From Perkinsus olseni (lineage: Eukaryota; Perkinsozoa; Perkinsida): a DNA stretch of 64,000 nucleotides. The position numbers were made by a program, and so were the translations under genes. Shown here piece after piece: positions 22,822 through 33,189 of the stretch (within the stretch, counting starts at the first letter, position 1; every line of letters begins with the position of its first letter). The DNA lies in contig JABANN010000062.1 of assembly GCA_013115125.1 (NCBI GenBank), positions 1 through 64,000 of the forward strand, read 5' to 3'. The notes under the pieces were generated by a model, which worked only from the letters and a program-made list of their open reading frames with translations, was not told the origin of the DNA and did not search any database.

Positions 22822-23855
22822 TGTCGAGGTAAAAAGAAAGAACTTGAACTAACGAACACGAAGTTAAGTCTTCCTGCACGATCTAGGGACAGACAAAACC
22901 GACCGGGCGATACGTAAGTAAGCGAGTGCTGCTACCGAGTCAGCTAACAGTGCTAGCAAAGTACACAAAGCTTAGTGTCCCCGAATCTGGGGCTCGGATC
23001 CGTCCTGCGTGAACATCGCGCGCGCCCGAAAATTCAGCCGTATCGCACGCAGTGGAGTCGTACCGGCGCTCTCGGGAGACCTCACTAACGCACACGCAAG
23101 CGTAGTCGAGTCTTCGACGACACCAAGAGAACCCCTATTCAGGTCACGACTCCCGACAGACAGTATTTGACCATACACCTTCTGAGTGCCAAGCAGGTAG
23201 AAAAAGAGAAGAACTTACACTCATGTTCGCACTGTGCAAAGCACGAGCCAACAAGACGCATGGAAACAGCATGGCCTCAGAATCTTCATGGTTAGTCACT
23301 TGTTCTAGGACACGGTACCAATAGCACTATCCCGATCGTCACGCCATTCCCAACAACACTACAACAACACAACACATGAGAGTAAATGAAGTGTAATAGT
23401 CACCTCTAATGACGTGCACTGAACGGTACTAACCTGAACAGTATCACGCCATTAATGCTTTACAAACCTTCAACTTGTACGACAGCAGGTAAGAGAAGGA
23501 TCGTCAAAGAACCTATTTACGGAAACAATCGTAGCTGACCAACAAGTGACAGGGAATGCATTCCTAGTCATAGTTGTTAAGGTACATCTGTACGGTGGTT
23601 TCACAATGCTGGATAACCAGCAACTAAAGAAGATACATTACACAACCGGATTCTCAAGCACGAGAGTTGTTAGTCACGTTATCCAGTAGTAGTAGAAGAA
23701 GAAGGAACAGTAGAAGAAGAAGGAACAGTAGAAGAAGAGACAGTGTTGTAAGAATAGTGCGATACACTATGATTGAGAGAAGACGAAAGAATCGTCTGGT
23801 CCCAGATATATAGTAATGATACGGGTTGAAAGTCTAGTATTCGGTACTAACCAGT
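22822..23855. other. Intergenic with short GAA-rich repeat
   Basis: About 1 kb without a recognised gene. Near 23687-23742 there are about three copies of an 18-bp unit, agtagaagaagaaggaac, a short purine-rich tandem repeat downstream of copy D and before the stop of copy E. Confidence 0.6.
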
Positions 23856-25418
23856 TTACCAGAAACCCAGGAGCCACCAGTAACCCCAGCCAACAGTGTT
23901 AATGTAGATGACGTTAACGATCATCACACAAACACCTTGCCACAACCACCTCGACAGCTTAACGTAGCCCATAATGTAGTATGGGGGGTTAGAGGAGGAT
24001 GTATAATGAGTCAAATGCCCGGAAAGTGTCGTGTATGCTAAAGCACGGCAGCCGAGTTCCATAGGAACACCGGCATGCTGCATGATCTCGAGGAACAAAG
24101 AGAACATAGCAGAAACATGAGCAGTAATGGACGCGAAGAGGTACTGAGAGACATAGAAAATGAAAGTGCAAATCCACACAGCCGCGTAAGGGGGCAAAGA
24201 CGAGAGATCGATCTTGATAGCGAGCCATTGGAAGAAACCAGTATCCTTAAGCTGGGTGGCGATCATAAGAAGGACACCGAACCACAGGAAAAGATCCCAG
24301 GCAGAGCTGTTCTGAGCAATATCTTTCTTAACATCAATGATGCCAAGAAGAAGCAGCATGGACACACCCAAGATGGCGACACCAGTGGTACTGTAGGGCA
24401 CGTAAGCAATCATAGAAGATACAATCCACAAGATGATAATGCCGATGAAGACGCAAAGCATTGCGATCTCCTGCTTGGACATGCTACCCATTTCGGCGAG
24501 CTTCTCATTGGCAATGCTCTTGGCCTGAGGAGTTCTCTTGATCTCCGGGGGCATGATGCAGAAGACAACCAAAGGAGCATAGATAAGGGTGATGATACCC
24601 AAAGGGGCCATGCTGTAAGCCCAGCCACCCCAACCAATGTTCACACCGACATCAGCGCAGAACTTGGCCATCATAGCGTTCCAAGCACCTCCTGTGAGCC
24701 AGCAAACAGAGGAAGAGGTATTGGCGACGATCTCGTTCATGACGAGGTAAGTACCGATCCTCTTCTCAGTACCCTTGGCAGGATCAGAGCCGAAACCTTC
24801 CTTCAACAAAGGCGTAATAATAGGCAACAGAATACCGGCTGCACGGGCAGTTGAAGAAGGAATGGCAATAGCCAAGACGAACTCGCACAAGCAGAAACCG
24901 TAGGCAAGACCAAGAGTGGTAGATCCAAGATACTTCAGAATGATGAAGCAGATTCTCTTACCCAAACCACTTGTCACGAAACCACTGGCAATGAAGAATG
25001 CCATAACGACTAGCCACACGGTATCGTTACCGAATCCGGAAAGGACCTGGTCTGTTGACAGAATACTAGTAACAGTACAGAAACCCAAACCCACAATGCA
25101 ACTGGCAGACATGGGAAGGGGCTCCAGAACAGCACCGAGAATGATGACCAAGAAAGCAACGAACACTTGCCAAGTATGCGGCTCCAAATCAGAGGGATGG
25201 ACCCACCATAATGCTAGGGCGATGATAGCAAGGAGGATGAAGATAGGGATGTTGATACCCTTCCACTCATGCTCTTGCCAGTACTCCCATCTCTCCCACA
25301 TTTGACCCACTTTCGAGCCTTTGATCTTGTCCGACCACCGAGTAGTCCATTTCACGGGCTTCTCTTCGTGTACGTCCGACTCATAGACAGGGAGGTCTAC
25401 CTCGGACATGGTTAGCAA
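23856..25418 (-). CDS. DASS/SLC13-type dicarboxylate transporter, copy E
   Basis: Single-exon, 520 aa. Subgroup with C, D and H: FGNDTVWLVVMAFFIASGFV, SGLGKRICFIILKYLGSTTLG, site 1 PSSTARAAGILLPI, CWLTGGAWNAMMAKF, LTHYTSSSNPPYYIMGYV, terminal GWGYWWLLGFW. The N-terminal tail is rich in charged and tryptophan residues (WERWEYWQEHEW) before the first hydrophobic segment near residue 55. No unusual site residues. Confidence 0.87.
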   Translation of the reverse strand: MLTMSEVDLPVYESDVHEEKPVKWTTRWSDKIKGSKVGQMWERWEYWQEHEWKGINIPIFILLAIIALALWWVHPSDLEPHTWQVFVAFLVIILGAVLEPLPMSASCIVGLGFCTVTSILSTDQVLSGFGNDTVWLVVMAFFIASGFVTSGLGKRICFIILKYLGSTTLGLAYGFCLCEFVLAIAIPSSTARAAGILLPIITPLLKEGFGSDPAKGTEKRIGTYLVMNEIVANTSSSVCWLTGGAWNAMMAKFCADVGVNIGWGGWAYSMAPLGIITLIYAPLVVFCIMPPEIKRTPQAKSIANEKLAEMGSMSKQEIAMLCVFIGIIILWIVSSMIAYVPYSTTGVAILGVSMLLLLGIIDVKKDIAQNSSAWDLFLWFGVLLMIATQLKDTGFFQWLAIKIDLSSLPPYAAVWICTFIFYVSQYLFASITAHVSAMFSLFLEIMQHAGVPMELGCRALAYTTLSGHLTHYTSSSNPPYYIMGYVKLSRWLWQGVCVMIVNVIYINTVGWGYWWLLGFW

Positions 25419-26817
25419 ATAACGTATCGCACTAAAATAAGAAAGTGTAAAACGAGCGTCCGCGCTAAAATCTTTTGCCCTTCCGCCTCAGCCGCGGAGC
25501 ACACAACTTTTTGTCCCTTTTCGAATAGCTATCCCGTTAGCACGCAAGCGCAACCTCACGTTTCTTGTCTACGATCGCGTGTGTGATAGCCCCTTGACAG
25601 AGTAAACAAAGCACCCGTGTATCAGCTTCACCCTACCCACCCCTTCAGAGTACCATTCGAAGTCGCCGTTCAACAGCTCGAGTGAACGTTCGAACCAGGG
25701 TCATGCGCATGCGTGCAAAATTGCCTCGCTCCCTCACGGAGTTTGGAATGGCGGGGCAAGCTCTTCCCAAGAGGGAATGGTCCTCGCCATCAAATCCGCT
25801 CAAGGATCGAATAGCGCCCTCCGGACTATCACCACGACCTCTTAAAGAGTCTCTCTGAGTATTGCACGTATGCGCGAAGGCCAACCGCGCCGGGTGGGAT
25901 GTGAGCGAAGTTCAGTGGCTGACCTTCAGGCACTCCGCTGAGTAATCGTTGGTCATGCCAAATTCACCATCATTGAATCACTGAATCCTTTCCGTCTTCC
26001 TAAGGAGTCGGTGATTGATTGTGCAAAATTTGGAGTACACTCGCACTGATCACAATTGCCTCCCTAATATTCGAAGACTCACGCTTGAGCATAGTCCACT
26101 CGGAGGAGCATTCAGTCATCCTCCCACTGGTTACCCATTAACCCATCCCCACCGACAGTATGATGCGACATGCATACTGATGCCCGAGGTTCCAAGGCTG
26201 TAAGACGCAGCTGTGTGATAAGGGGACTAGCAGTTCTTGGAACTATCACATTCCGTTCTCGGATTGAACGAAGGAGGTGTGGTGATCGCTTGCTTCAGCC
26301 TTAGGACCCCGCAAGCACAGCACGCAGAACTTATTGAATCAGGCTGATTCAATCAGCTATGGCTATGGCAAAGACACCTTGACTAGCTAACACCTCACAC
26401 AACTGGGGTATGGGTCCTCGGGTAAGGCCATAGCACAAGTTCTCATTAAGTTTAGGCTGCATAACCTTAACGTCACGTAGGCGACAGGCCCCCACGCCAC
26501 ACTTACTCATTCTTACCACTAAACTCAACAGGAATGCACACAATCTGACTAGATAAACTCACTTCGGGGTCACAAACAAGCAGCAGCTAGCACGCTGTTC
26601 ACAGCGAACATGATAGCCGCCAAATGCTCAATGGGAAATTTCGGAGAGGAAAAATATATTTACTTGGGGTACAATAAGGAGGCGTGCCTAGGCGCGATGC
26701 CAGGCCAGGGAGTGTCTGCTCCCACGTAGAATCGCGTTTAAGAAACTAAATAATACAATATTCGACAAAGGAAGGGAGACACAACTAAAATAAAGAATAT
26801 GAACTAAACAATAAGCA
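25419..26817. other. Intergenic between DASS copies E and F
   Basis: About 1.4 kb. Only short ORFs without motifs. I see no RNA gene or repeat worth naming. Confidence 0.5.
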
Positions 26818-28536
26818 TCAATGCTTCCAGTAGCCAAGAAGCCACCAGTAGCCGAAGCTTACAGATATGAGCAAAACAAAATTGACACACAGCACAGCTA
26901 TGCCTGTAACCCACCACTGCTTGTTAGTGACATAACCCATGCCAAAGTATGCCGGATTGGCCGCCGAGGTATAGGGAGTCAAATGCCCCGACCAAGTACA
27001 CAGGGCCAGGGCGCGACAAGCAACCTGCGGCGGCACTCCAGCGGCCAAGGCCACTTGCAACAGAGCGGGGTACAGAGCCGATACGTGTGCTGTGATAGAG
27101 GCGAAGACATACTGGGTTACATAGAAAATCAAGCACACAACGAGAAGGCAAGCATACGGAGGAAGGGAGCTGAGGTCGATGAGGTCGGCCAACCAAACCC
27201 AGAAACCCTTGTTCTTCAACTCCGAGGCGAGCATGAGGAGGACTGAGAACCACAACAATAGGTTGAAGGCACCCTTATCAGTGATGATGTGTTTCTTGAC
27301 ATCGATGATACCACATAATAAGAGTACACCAACACCCATAGCGGCAACACCGGTAGATGTGAAGGGGAATATGTTCTTGACAATTGATGACAAGATCCAC
27401 AGTAAAACCATACCGATGAAGACCACGAGCATCGTAAGCTCCCTAGGCCCCATGGGGCCCATCTCCTCCAGCTTCTTTGTGGCCAGTTTTGGTGCCTCAG
27501 GAGTCTTCTTGACTTCGGGAGGGTAGAGAAAGTAGACTGTTAACGGAATACAGGCCAACTGTATGAGGCCGGCGGGCGCTTGGGAATATGCCCAGCCGAC
27601 CCAAGAGAGGTTCACACCAACGTCGTTCATGAACTGAACCATCATCGCATTCCAAGCGCCACCAGTGAGCCAGAAGGCAGCGGCGACAGCATCAGCGCTG
27701 ATCTCAACCAGAACGATGTAGGTCCCGATACGTCCTTGGGTCCCCAACTCGGGGTCCGATTGGAACGCTTCTTTCATGAGGGGGTGGAGGATAGGTAACA
27801 GGACACCAGCAGCTCTAGCAGTGCACGACGGGATGGCCAAGGAGAGGACTAGCTCGCAGAGACAGATACCATAACCAAGACCGAGAGTCGTGGAGCCCAC
27901 ATACTTGAGCACCATGAAGCACATACGCTTACCAAGGCCAGTGGCAGCGAAGCCGCTCGAAAAGAAGAAAGCAAACATGACGAGCCACACCGAACTGTTA
28001 GCAAAGCCCGATAGCATCTCCTTGGTGGTGAGAACACCAGTGACGGCGCAAACACCGAGACTGACCAAGCATACGCCGGCCAAAGGTAACGGTTCCGCGA
28101 CAGCAGCAACAATCGTGCAGACGAAGAGCACAAACACTTGCCACGTATCATGACCAAGTCCCTCGGGTACCAGCCACCACAGGATTAATCCAAGAGCGAA
28201 GATGGCCGCGACCTTCGGTATGCTCGCACCAGGCCATACATTCTCATGCCACTCCTTCAGCTGTAACCACTTGCGCTTAATCCCAGTAGGGGGCTCAGCA
28301 GGCTCCTTAGGGGCATCAGTGGTCATGGGCAAGACCTCGGTCGCATCACTAACGGTCTGCTTCTTGCGCCAGAAGCGCAGCCGGTCCCACTTCCCTCGGC
28401 TGATCGTGTTCGCTTCAGCTCTCGTATCAACCGAGCTCTCGTTCGCGGAAGAATCCGTTACAGGGCTGACCAAAGGCGCGGGCGCGTTTCCTTGCGGCGG
28501 CAGTACTTCACAAGCTCCACTCATGACGAGGACCAA
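26818..28536 (-). CDS. DASS/SLC13-type dicarboxylate transporter, copy F
   Basis: Single-exon, 572 aa, the longest of the array because of an N-terminal tail of about 110 residues rich in Ser, Thr, Pro and basic residues. The membrane core is close to copy A: WPGASIPKVAAIFALGLILW, FANSSVWLVMFAFFFSSGF, GLGKRMCFMVLKYVGSTTLG, site 1 PSCTARAAGVLLPI, FWLTGGAWNAMMVQF (Phe replaces the Cys of other copies), LTPYTSAANPAYFGMGYV, terminal FGYWWLLGYWKH. The extended tail could carry targeting or regulation; I see no clear signal peptide in it. An internal Met near residue 5 is an alternative start. Confidence 0.87.
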   Translation of the reverse strand: MVLVMSGACEVLPPQGNAPAPLVSPVTDSSANESSVDTRAEANTISRGKWDRLRFWRKKQTVSDATEVLPMTTDAPKEPAEPPTGIKRKWLQLKEWHENVWPGASIPKVAAIFALGLILWWLVPEGLGHDTWQVFVLFVCTIVAAVAEPLPLAGVCLVSLGVCAVTGVLTTKEMLSGFANSSVWLVMFAFFFSSGFAATGLGKRMCFMVLKYVGSTTLGLGYGICLCELVLSLAIPSCTARAAGVLLPILHPLMKEAFQSDPELGTQGRIGTYIVLVEISADAVAAAFWLTGGAWNAMMVQFMNDVGVNLSWVGWAYSQAPAGLIQLACIPLTVYFLYPPEVKKTPEAPKLATKKLEEMGPMGPRELTMLVVFIGMVLLWILSSIVKNIFPFTSTGVAAMGVGVLLLCGIIDVKKHIITDKGAFNLLLWFSVLLMLASELKNKGFWVWLADLIDLSSLPPYACLLVVCLIFYVTQYVFASITAHVSALYPALLQVALAAGVPPQVACRALALCTWSGHLTPYTSAANPAYFGMGYVTNKQWWVTGIAVLCVNFVLLISVSFGYWWLLGYWKH

Positions 28537-29702
28537 AAAGGGGTATCAAATGGACCGACGGTAGACGATAAGCACGTCACAAAACTCGGACGTTGGAGCG
28601 AATCGATAAAAAAGCTACAGCGACTCCTCCCGAGGACCGCTCCGCCTCATCGTACATTTTGACGGTCGGGGACAGATGACACAAAAGTCCATGATACGCC
28701 GGCTTGGGAGTCTTACAGCCTGTAAGTCTTCAAGCCTTAAGCCTGTAGGCCTGTAAGTCACAGGAGTTAATTGCGAACAACAGGATCCAGCATGTGGTTC
28801 TCAACAGTGATACCAGAGGGACTCCCGCGTCTTGCGAATCAAATTTTTACGTGACGCGCTCGGAAGCCTATTAAAATTCAGAGCTACCGTGGAAGGACCA
28901 TCGATGCTGGCTAGGAAACAAACACAGAAACACAGACAATTGAAGACTCTCTCGCATGGCACCCAATACTGTGCAAGTGGTCCCTTTCAATCTCTTCTGC
29001 TCCGGTATCGGTATATCCACTGTACCCACCCAAAGCATCGCTAACTCGACGCTCCCGTCCCTTGGCTGCAGAAAACCGGACCATTGAGCGACCATGTGTA
29101 TCCCGGAGTGAACAACGTCCTACACAGTGGGCATGGCTTGCAGTGCAACCATGACTACAGTCAATCGTGATTAGCCAAGCCACCTCGCTCAATGGAACCT
29201 GCCCGCGGGTGGTAGAGGGTGGGAAAAAAAGAATCGGACAGTCTCAGATACAACTAGCAATCGAATGAAGTAAACAGGTATCGTAACCACTACTCTTAGA
29301 CCTAGTTAGTAACGAGGAATGCAGGCACGTGCCGTAACATCATCATGATCACGAACACCATCATCATCATAGCCATCGTCATCATAACCAACTATCAGCC
29401 TGCCCTTGCACTCTTGCAATTCCTCCATTACCCTCGCGCCGATCTTGAACTCTCAAGCAAGGGTCCTTGCTTTTCCAATCAACTACATGGGCGTCTGCCA
29501 CAGCACAAAATTAAAAATATTCCATGGCTGCGATGCACAACTCAACACACTGGCAAAACAGAAATCACGGGCCGGAGAAGACGCTGCATTCACTCGAAGG
29601 AGCTTCGATAAAAACGAAGCGAACTGAAGTGGTTCACGAATCTACAGAGGTAGCACATGCTGATACCTTCGGCATCGTTACTAAAGGCAGTAAAACCGCT
29701 GG
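28537..29702. other. Intergenic between DASS copies F and G
   Basis: About 1.2 kb without a recognised gene. A small run of imperfect cctgtaagt-like repeats lies near 28716-28760 and an atcatc-rich patch near 29338-29390. Confidence 0.5.
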
Positions 29703-31325
29703 CTACTTCCAATACCCTAGAATCCACCAGTACCCGAACCCCACGGTAATCAGAATAATATAATTTACAACCATGACGACGATGCCCACCAACCACCAGC
29801 GCTTCGACGTCACGTAGCCGAGACCGTAGTAGGCTGGGTTCGAGGTACAGCCATAAGGAGTTATGTGCCCGGCCCAAGTGCACACCGCCAAAGCACGGCA
29901 GGCCACTTCAACTGGTACACCGGCACTCACACTGATCTGGACAAAGGCCGGGTAAAGGGCAGCCACTCGAGCTGTGATAGATGCGAAAGCATATTGGGAT
30001 AGGGTGAAAAGGAGACAGATGACACAAAGACAAGGGTAAGGCGGCAAAGAACGGAGATTGATCTTGCCGGATAGCCAGCTCCAAAAGCCGGCTTTTTCGA
30101 GTTGAGCCGCATACATAACGATCACAGCGAACCATATAAGTAAGTCAAAGGCACCACTGTCTGATACGATATCTCGCTTAACATCTATAACGCCTAGCAT
30201 AAGGAGGGCGGCAACTCCCAGCGTGGCCACTTCCGTGGCTGTGAGTGTAAAGATGGCAGGGAGCGATGACGACAATACCCATAACAAAATGATGAGAATG
30301 AAAACTATCAGCAGCGCTTTTTCTGGTAAGACCATCCGACCAATTTGCCTTAGTCGCTCTTCGGCGGCAGTGCGCGCTTCAGGAGTTCGTACGATCTCAG
30401 GACGACAAAGTGCAAAAATGAGAAGCGGCACAGCCGCCAAAGCGACCAAAACCACCGGAGCCAACGAGTAGGCCCAACCAAGCCAAGTGAGTTCCACGCC
30501 AGCATCGGCCATGAACTTGACCATCAGGGCATTCCAAGCACCAGCCGTGAGCCAACAGATCGCTGACATGGACGTGGCAGCATTCTGCACCATGACAAGG
30601 TAAATGCCGATCCGCCTCTGCGTCCCCATGGCTGGATCTGATTGGAAAGCTTCCTTAAGGAGAGGCTCTATTATAGGGAGGAGTATGCCCACAGCTTTGG
30701 CGGCGGCTGAGGGAATCCCGAGGCCTAGCACCACTCCACAGATACAGATGCCGTACGCCAAGCCGATGGTAGTTGAGCCGAGATACTTGAATACGATGAA
30801 GCAAATACGCCTACCAAGATCTGTAGCGACGAAGGCGGATGAAATAAAGAACGCAAATATGACAAGCCACACCGCTGCGTCAGCGAAGCCTGATAGGACT
30901 TGGTCCTCAGTGAGCGCTCCAGTTAAGGTGGCCAAGGCGATGCTGATCAAGCACACGCCCGTCAAGGGCAGTGGCTGAAAAACAGCGCCGACAATCGTAC
31001 AGAAGAAGACGACAAAAGTGTGCCAAACCTGAGGGCTCAGGCCAGAGGGGACAAGCCACCACAAGACGAGACCAAGAGCCAGAATGAGAAGGGCTACCGG
31101 AATGTGAATACCCGGCCAAACGTCTCTATGCCACCTTCTTGCGCTAGACCAGAAGCGAAACTCTCGCACGTTCGTCGGGGAGTCGAGAGCATCTCCCGTT
31201 GGCTTGTTTTCAGGCGGACATGCCCCACCTTCGGCACCTTCGAGGTAAGAGGCCCGAGGAGGGGTTGTGGAGATACTGATCGACTCTTTGGCCGACTGAG
31301 GAAGACCTTCTTCGGATGAACTCAT
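29703..31325 (-). CDS. DASS/SLC13-type transporter, copy G, divergent site residues
   Basis: Single-exon, 540 aa. Core features are intact: WPGIHIPVALLILALGLVLW, FADAAVWLVIFAFFISSAF, DLGRRICFIVFKYLGSTTIG, CWLTAGAWNALM, terminal FGYWWILGYWK. The first site, however, reads PSAAAKAVGILLPI: the residues that are S/C-T in most copies are Ala-Ala, and the conserved Arg after them is Lys. The glycine pair WLTGG is WLTAG, and the second site is ITPYGCTSNPAYYGLGYV. The reading frame is open and membrane segments are kept, so the protein is probably made but with altered ion or substrate binding. Confidence 0.85.
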   Translation of the reverse strand: MSSSEEGLPQSAKESISISTTPPRASYLEGAEGGACPPENKPTGDALDSPTNVREFRFWSSARRWHRDVWPGIHIPVALLILALGLVLWWLVPSGLSPQVWHTFVVFFCTIVGAVFQPLPLTGVCLISIALATLTGALTEDQVLSGFADAAVWLVIFAFFISSAFVATDLGRRICFIVFKYLGSTTIGLAYGICICGVVLGLGIPSAAAKAVGILLPIIEPLLKEAFQSDPAMGTQRRIGIYLVMVQNAATSMSAICWLTAGAWNALMVKFMADAGVELTWLGWAYSLAPVVLVALAAVPLLIFALCRPEIVRTPEARTAAEERLRQIGRMVLPEKALLIVFILIILLWVLSSSLPAIFTLTATEVATLGVAALLMLGVIDVKRDIVSDSGAFDLLIWFAVIVMYAAQLEKAGFWSWLSGKINLRSLPPYPCLCVICLLFTLSQYAFASITARVAALYPAFVQISVSAGVPVEVACRALAVCTWAGHITPYGCTSNPAYYGLGYVTSKRWWLVGIVVMVVNYIILITVGFGYWWILGYWK

Positions 31326-31495
31326 ACCCCCTGATGGGCTCTAGAGACAGAACTGCTACACTGCCTTGACTCATTACTAAACCAAACTCCCAAGTCGCGG
31401 TATGAAATTCGTTATGATCGTTGGAAGAAAGCAGTGGAGACTTATGGCCATGAAGACCAGCCACTCAAAGCAGTGGTACAGCAAGAATATATTCT

Positions 31496-33076
31496 TCATG
31501 ACTTCCAGTAACCCAATATCCACCAGAAGCCGAAGCCCACCGACATCAGCAGACACATGTTGACCACGAAAAGGACAACACCGAGCAACCACCACTCGCC
31601 AGTCTTGACGTATCCCATTGCGAAGAGGGGCGGGTTGGAGGAGGAAGTGTACGGAGTCAGGTGGCCAGACAACGTCGTGTAGGCCAGAGCACGGCAGCCC
31701 ATCTCCATCGGCACACCAGCCTGTTGCATGATGGATAGGAAGACCGGGAAGAGGGCCGACACATGAGCGGTGATAGAGGCGAAGGCATATTGTGTAGCGT
31801 AGAAAATGAAGGTAATCAGAATGGTAACAGGGACAGGAGACATCCCAGAGAGGTTGATCAGAGAGGCAAACCAGTCGAAGAATCCCTTCTCCTTGAGTTG
31901 AGTCGCCAGCATCAATAATACACCAAACCATATCAGCAGATCGAAGGCTCCCTGGTTACTAACAATGTCGTCTTTAACGTTTATGATACCCAGAAGCAAT
32001 AGACACGCCACTCCGACAGAGGCCACAGCAGCTGTGGAGAAGGGAAAGATGTCCTTGAGCATAGACGACAGAATCCAAAGCAGCACAACAAAGATGAAGA
32101 CTATCGTCATTTGTATTTCCCCGGCCGACATCGAACCCATCTCCTTCAACTTGTTCTCAGCGATACTCCTCGCCTCCGGCGTTTTCTTGATCTCAGGTGG
32201 GAAGATCAGGAAGATGACCAAAGGCGCGACGGCAAGGGGAAAGATGCCAACAGGAGCCATACTGTAGGCCCATTCAACCCACCCCACATTAACGCCCTCA
32301 TGCAGCATGAACTTGGCCATCAGAGCATTCCAAGCCCCACCAGTGAGCCAACTTATCGAGGAGATAGCGTTGGCAGCGGCCTCTACCAGGACCAGGTACT
32401 TTCCTATCAACTTCTCGGTGCCTTGCTTGGGCGTAGAACTGAAGCCTTCCTCCAATAAAGGCTGGAGGATCGGCAACATAATGCCGGCCGCTCGAGCCGT
32501 TGACGATGGTATGGCGATCGCCAGGATCAGCTCACAGAGGCAGAAACCGTAGGCCAGACCAAGGGTCGTTGTGCCCACCAACTTCAATACGTAGAAGCAG
32601 ATACGCTTGCCCAGGCCAGTAGAGACGAAGCCACTAGATATGAAGAAGGCGAAGACGATCAGCCAAACCGTGTCGTTGCCGAAGCCCGAGAGCATCTCCG
32701 CCGTAGTGAGGGTTTGAGTGAGGGCGATGATGGCGAGCATGACCAGGCACACGCCCGACATTGGCAGAGGCTCCATAATGGCTCCTAGAATGGTGACCAA
32801 GAAGAGAACAAAGATATGCCAAGTCTTTGGAGGGAGGCCCGATGGTACCACCCACCAGAGGGCCAAGGCGACCGCTACTAGAAGTAAGCACTCGAAAAGG
32901 TTAGCACCACGCCATTGTGTCTTATGCCAATACCACACCTTCTCGAACACATTCTTCTTTTTGGGTATACCGGTCTGCGGAGCTGGTAAAGCATCAACAT
33001 CAATACTAGACATAGATCTTCCACCCGAAGGACGACGCTCCTCCTTCGCAACAGTCGACGGACGACGGAAAGCCAT
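31496..33076 (-). CDS. DASS/SLC13-type dicarboxylate transporter, copy H
   Basis: Single-exon, 526 aa. The first membrane segment is preceded by WRGANLFE rather than WPG. Subgroup with C, D and E: FGNDTVWLIVFAFFISSGF, GLGKRICFYVLKLVGTTTLG, site 1 PSSTARAAGIMLPI, SWLTGGAWNALMAKF (Ser for the usual Cys), LTPYTSSSNPPLFAMGYV, terminal FGFWWILGYWKS. Only 170 bp separate its stop from the start of copy G and about 113 bp separate its start from the MSH1 stop, so regulatory regions here are compact. Confidence 0.87.
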   Translation of the reverse strand: MAFRRPSTVAKEERRPSGGRSMSSIDVDALPAPQTGIPKKKNVFEKVWYWHKTQWRGANLFECLLLVAVALALWWVVPSGLPPKTWHIFVLFLVTILGAIMEPLPMSGVCLVMLAIIALTQTLTTAEMLSGFGNDTVWLIVFAFFISSGFVSTGLGKRICFYVLKLVGTTTLGLAYGFCLCELILAIAIPSSTARAAGIMLPILQPLLEEGFSSTPKQGTEKLIGKYLVLVEAAANAISSISWLTGGAWNALMAKFMLHEGVNVGWVEWAYSMAPVGIFPLAVAPLVIFLIFPPEIKKTPEARSIAENKLKEMGSMSAGEIQMTIVFIFVVLLWILSSMLKDIFPFSTAAVASVGVACLLLLGIINVKDDIVSNQGAFDLLIWFGVLLMLATQLKEKGFFDWFASLINLSGMSPVPVTILITFIFYATQYAFASITAHVSALFPVFLSIMQQAGVPMEMGCRALAYTTLSGHLTPYTSSSNPPLFAMGYVKTGEWWLLGVVLFVVNMCLLMSVGFGFWWILGYWKS

Positions 33077-33189
33077 TGTCAGCAGCTTCTACGGCCAGAA
33101 CTACCAAAACCCACTATCACCCCCAGAACCAGGCACAAGCCGGCACCATAGAAACCTCACATGCAGTAAAGGAAATAATACAAACAACA

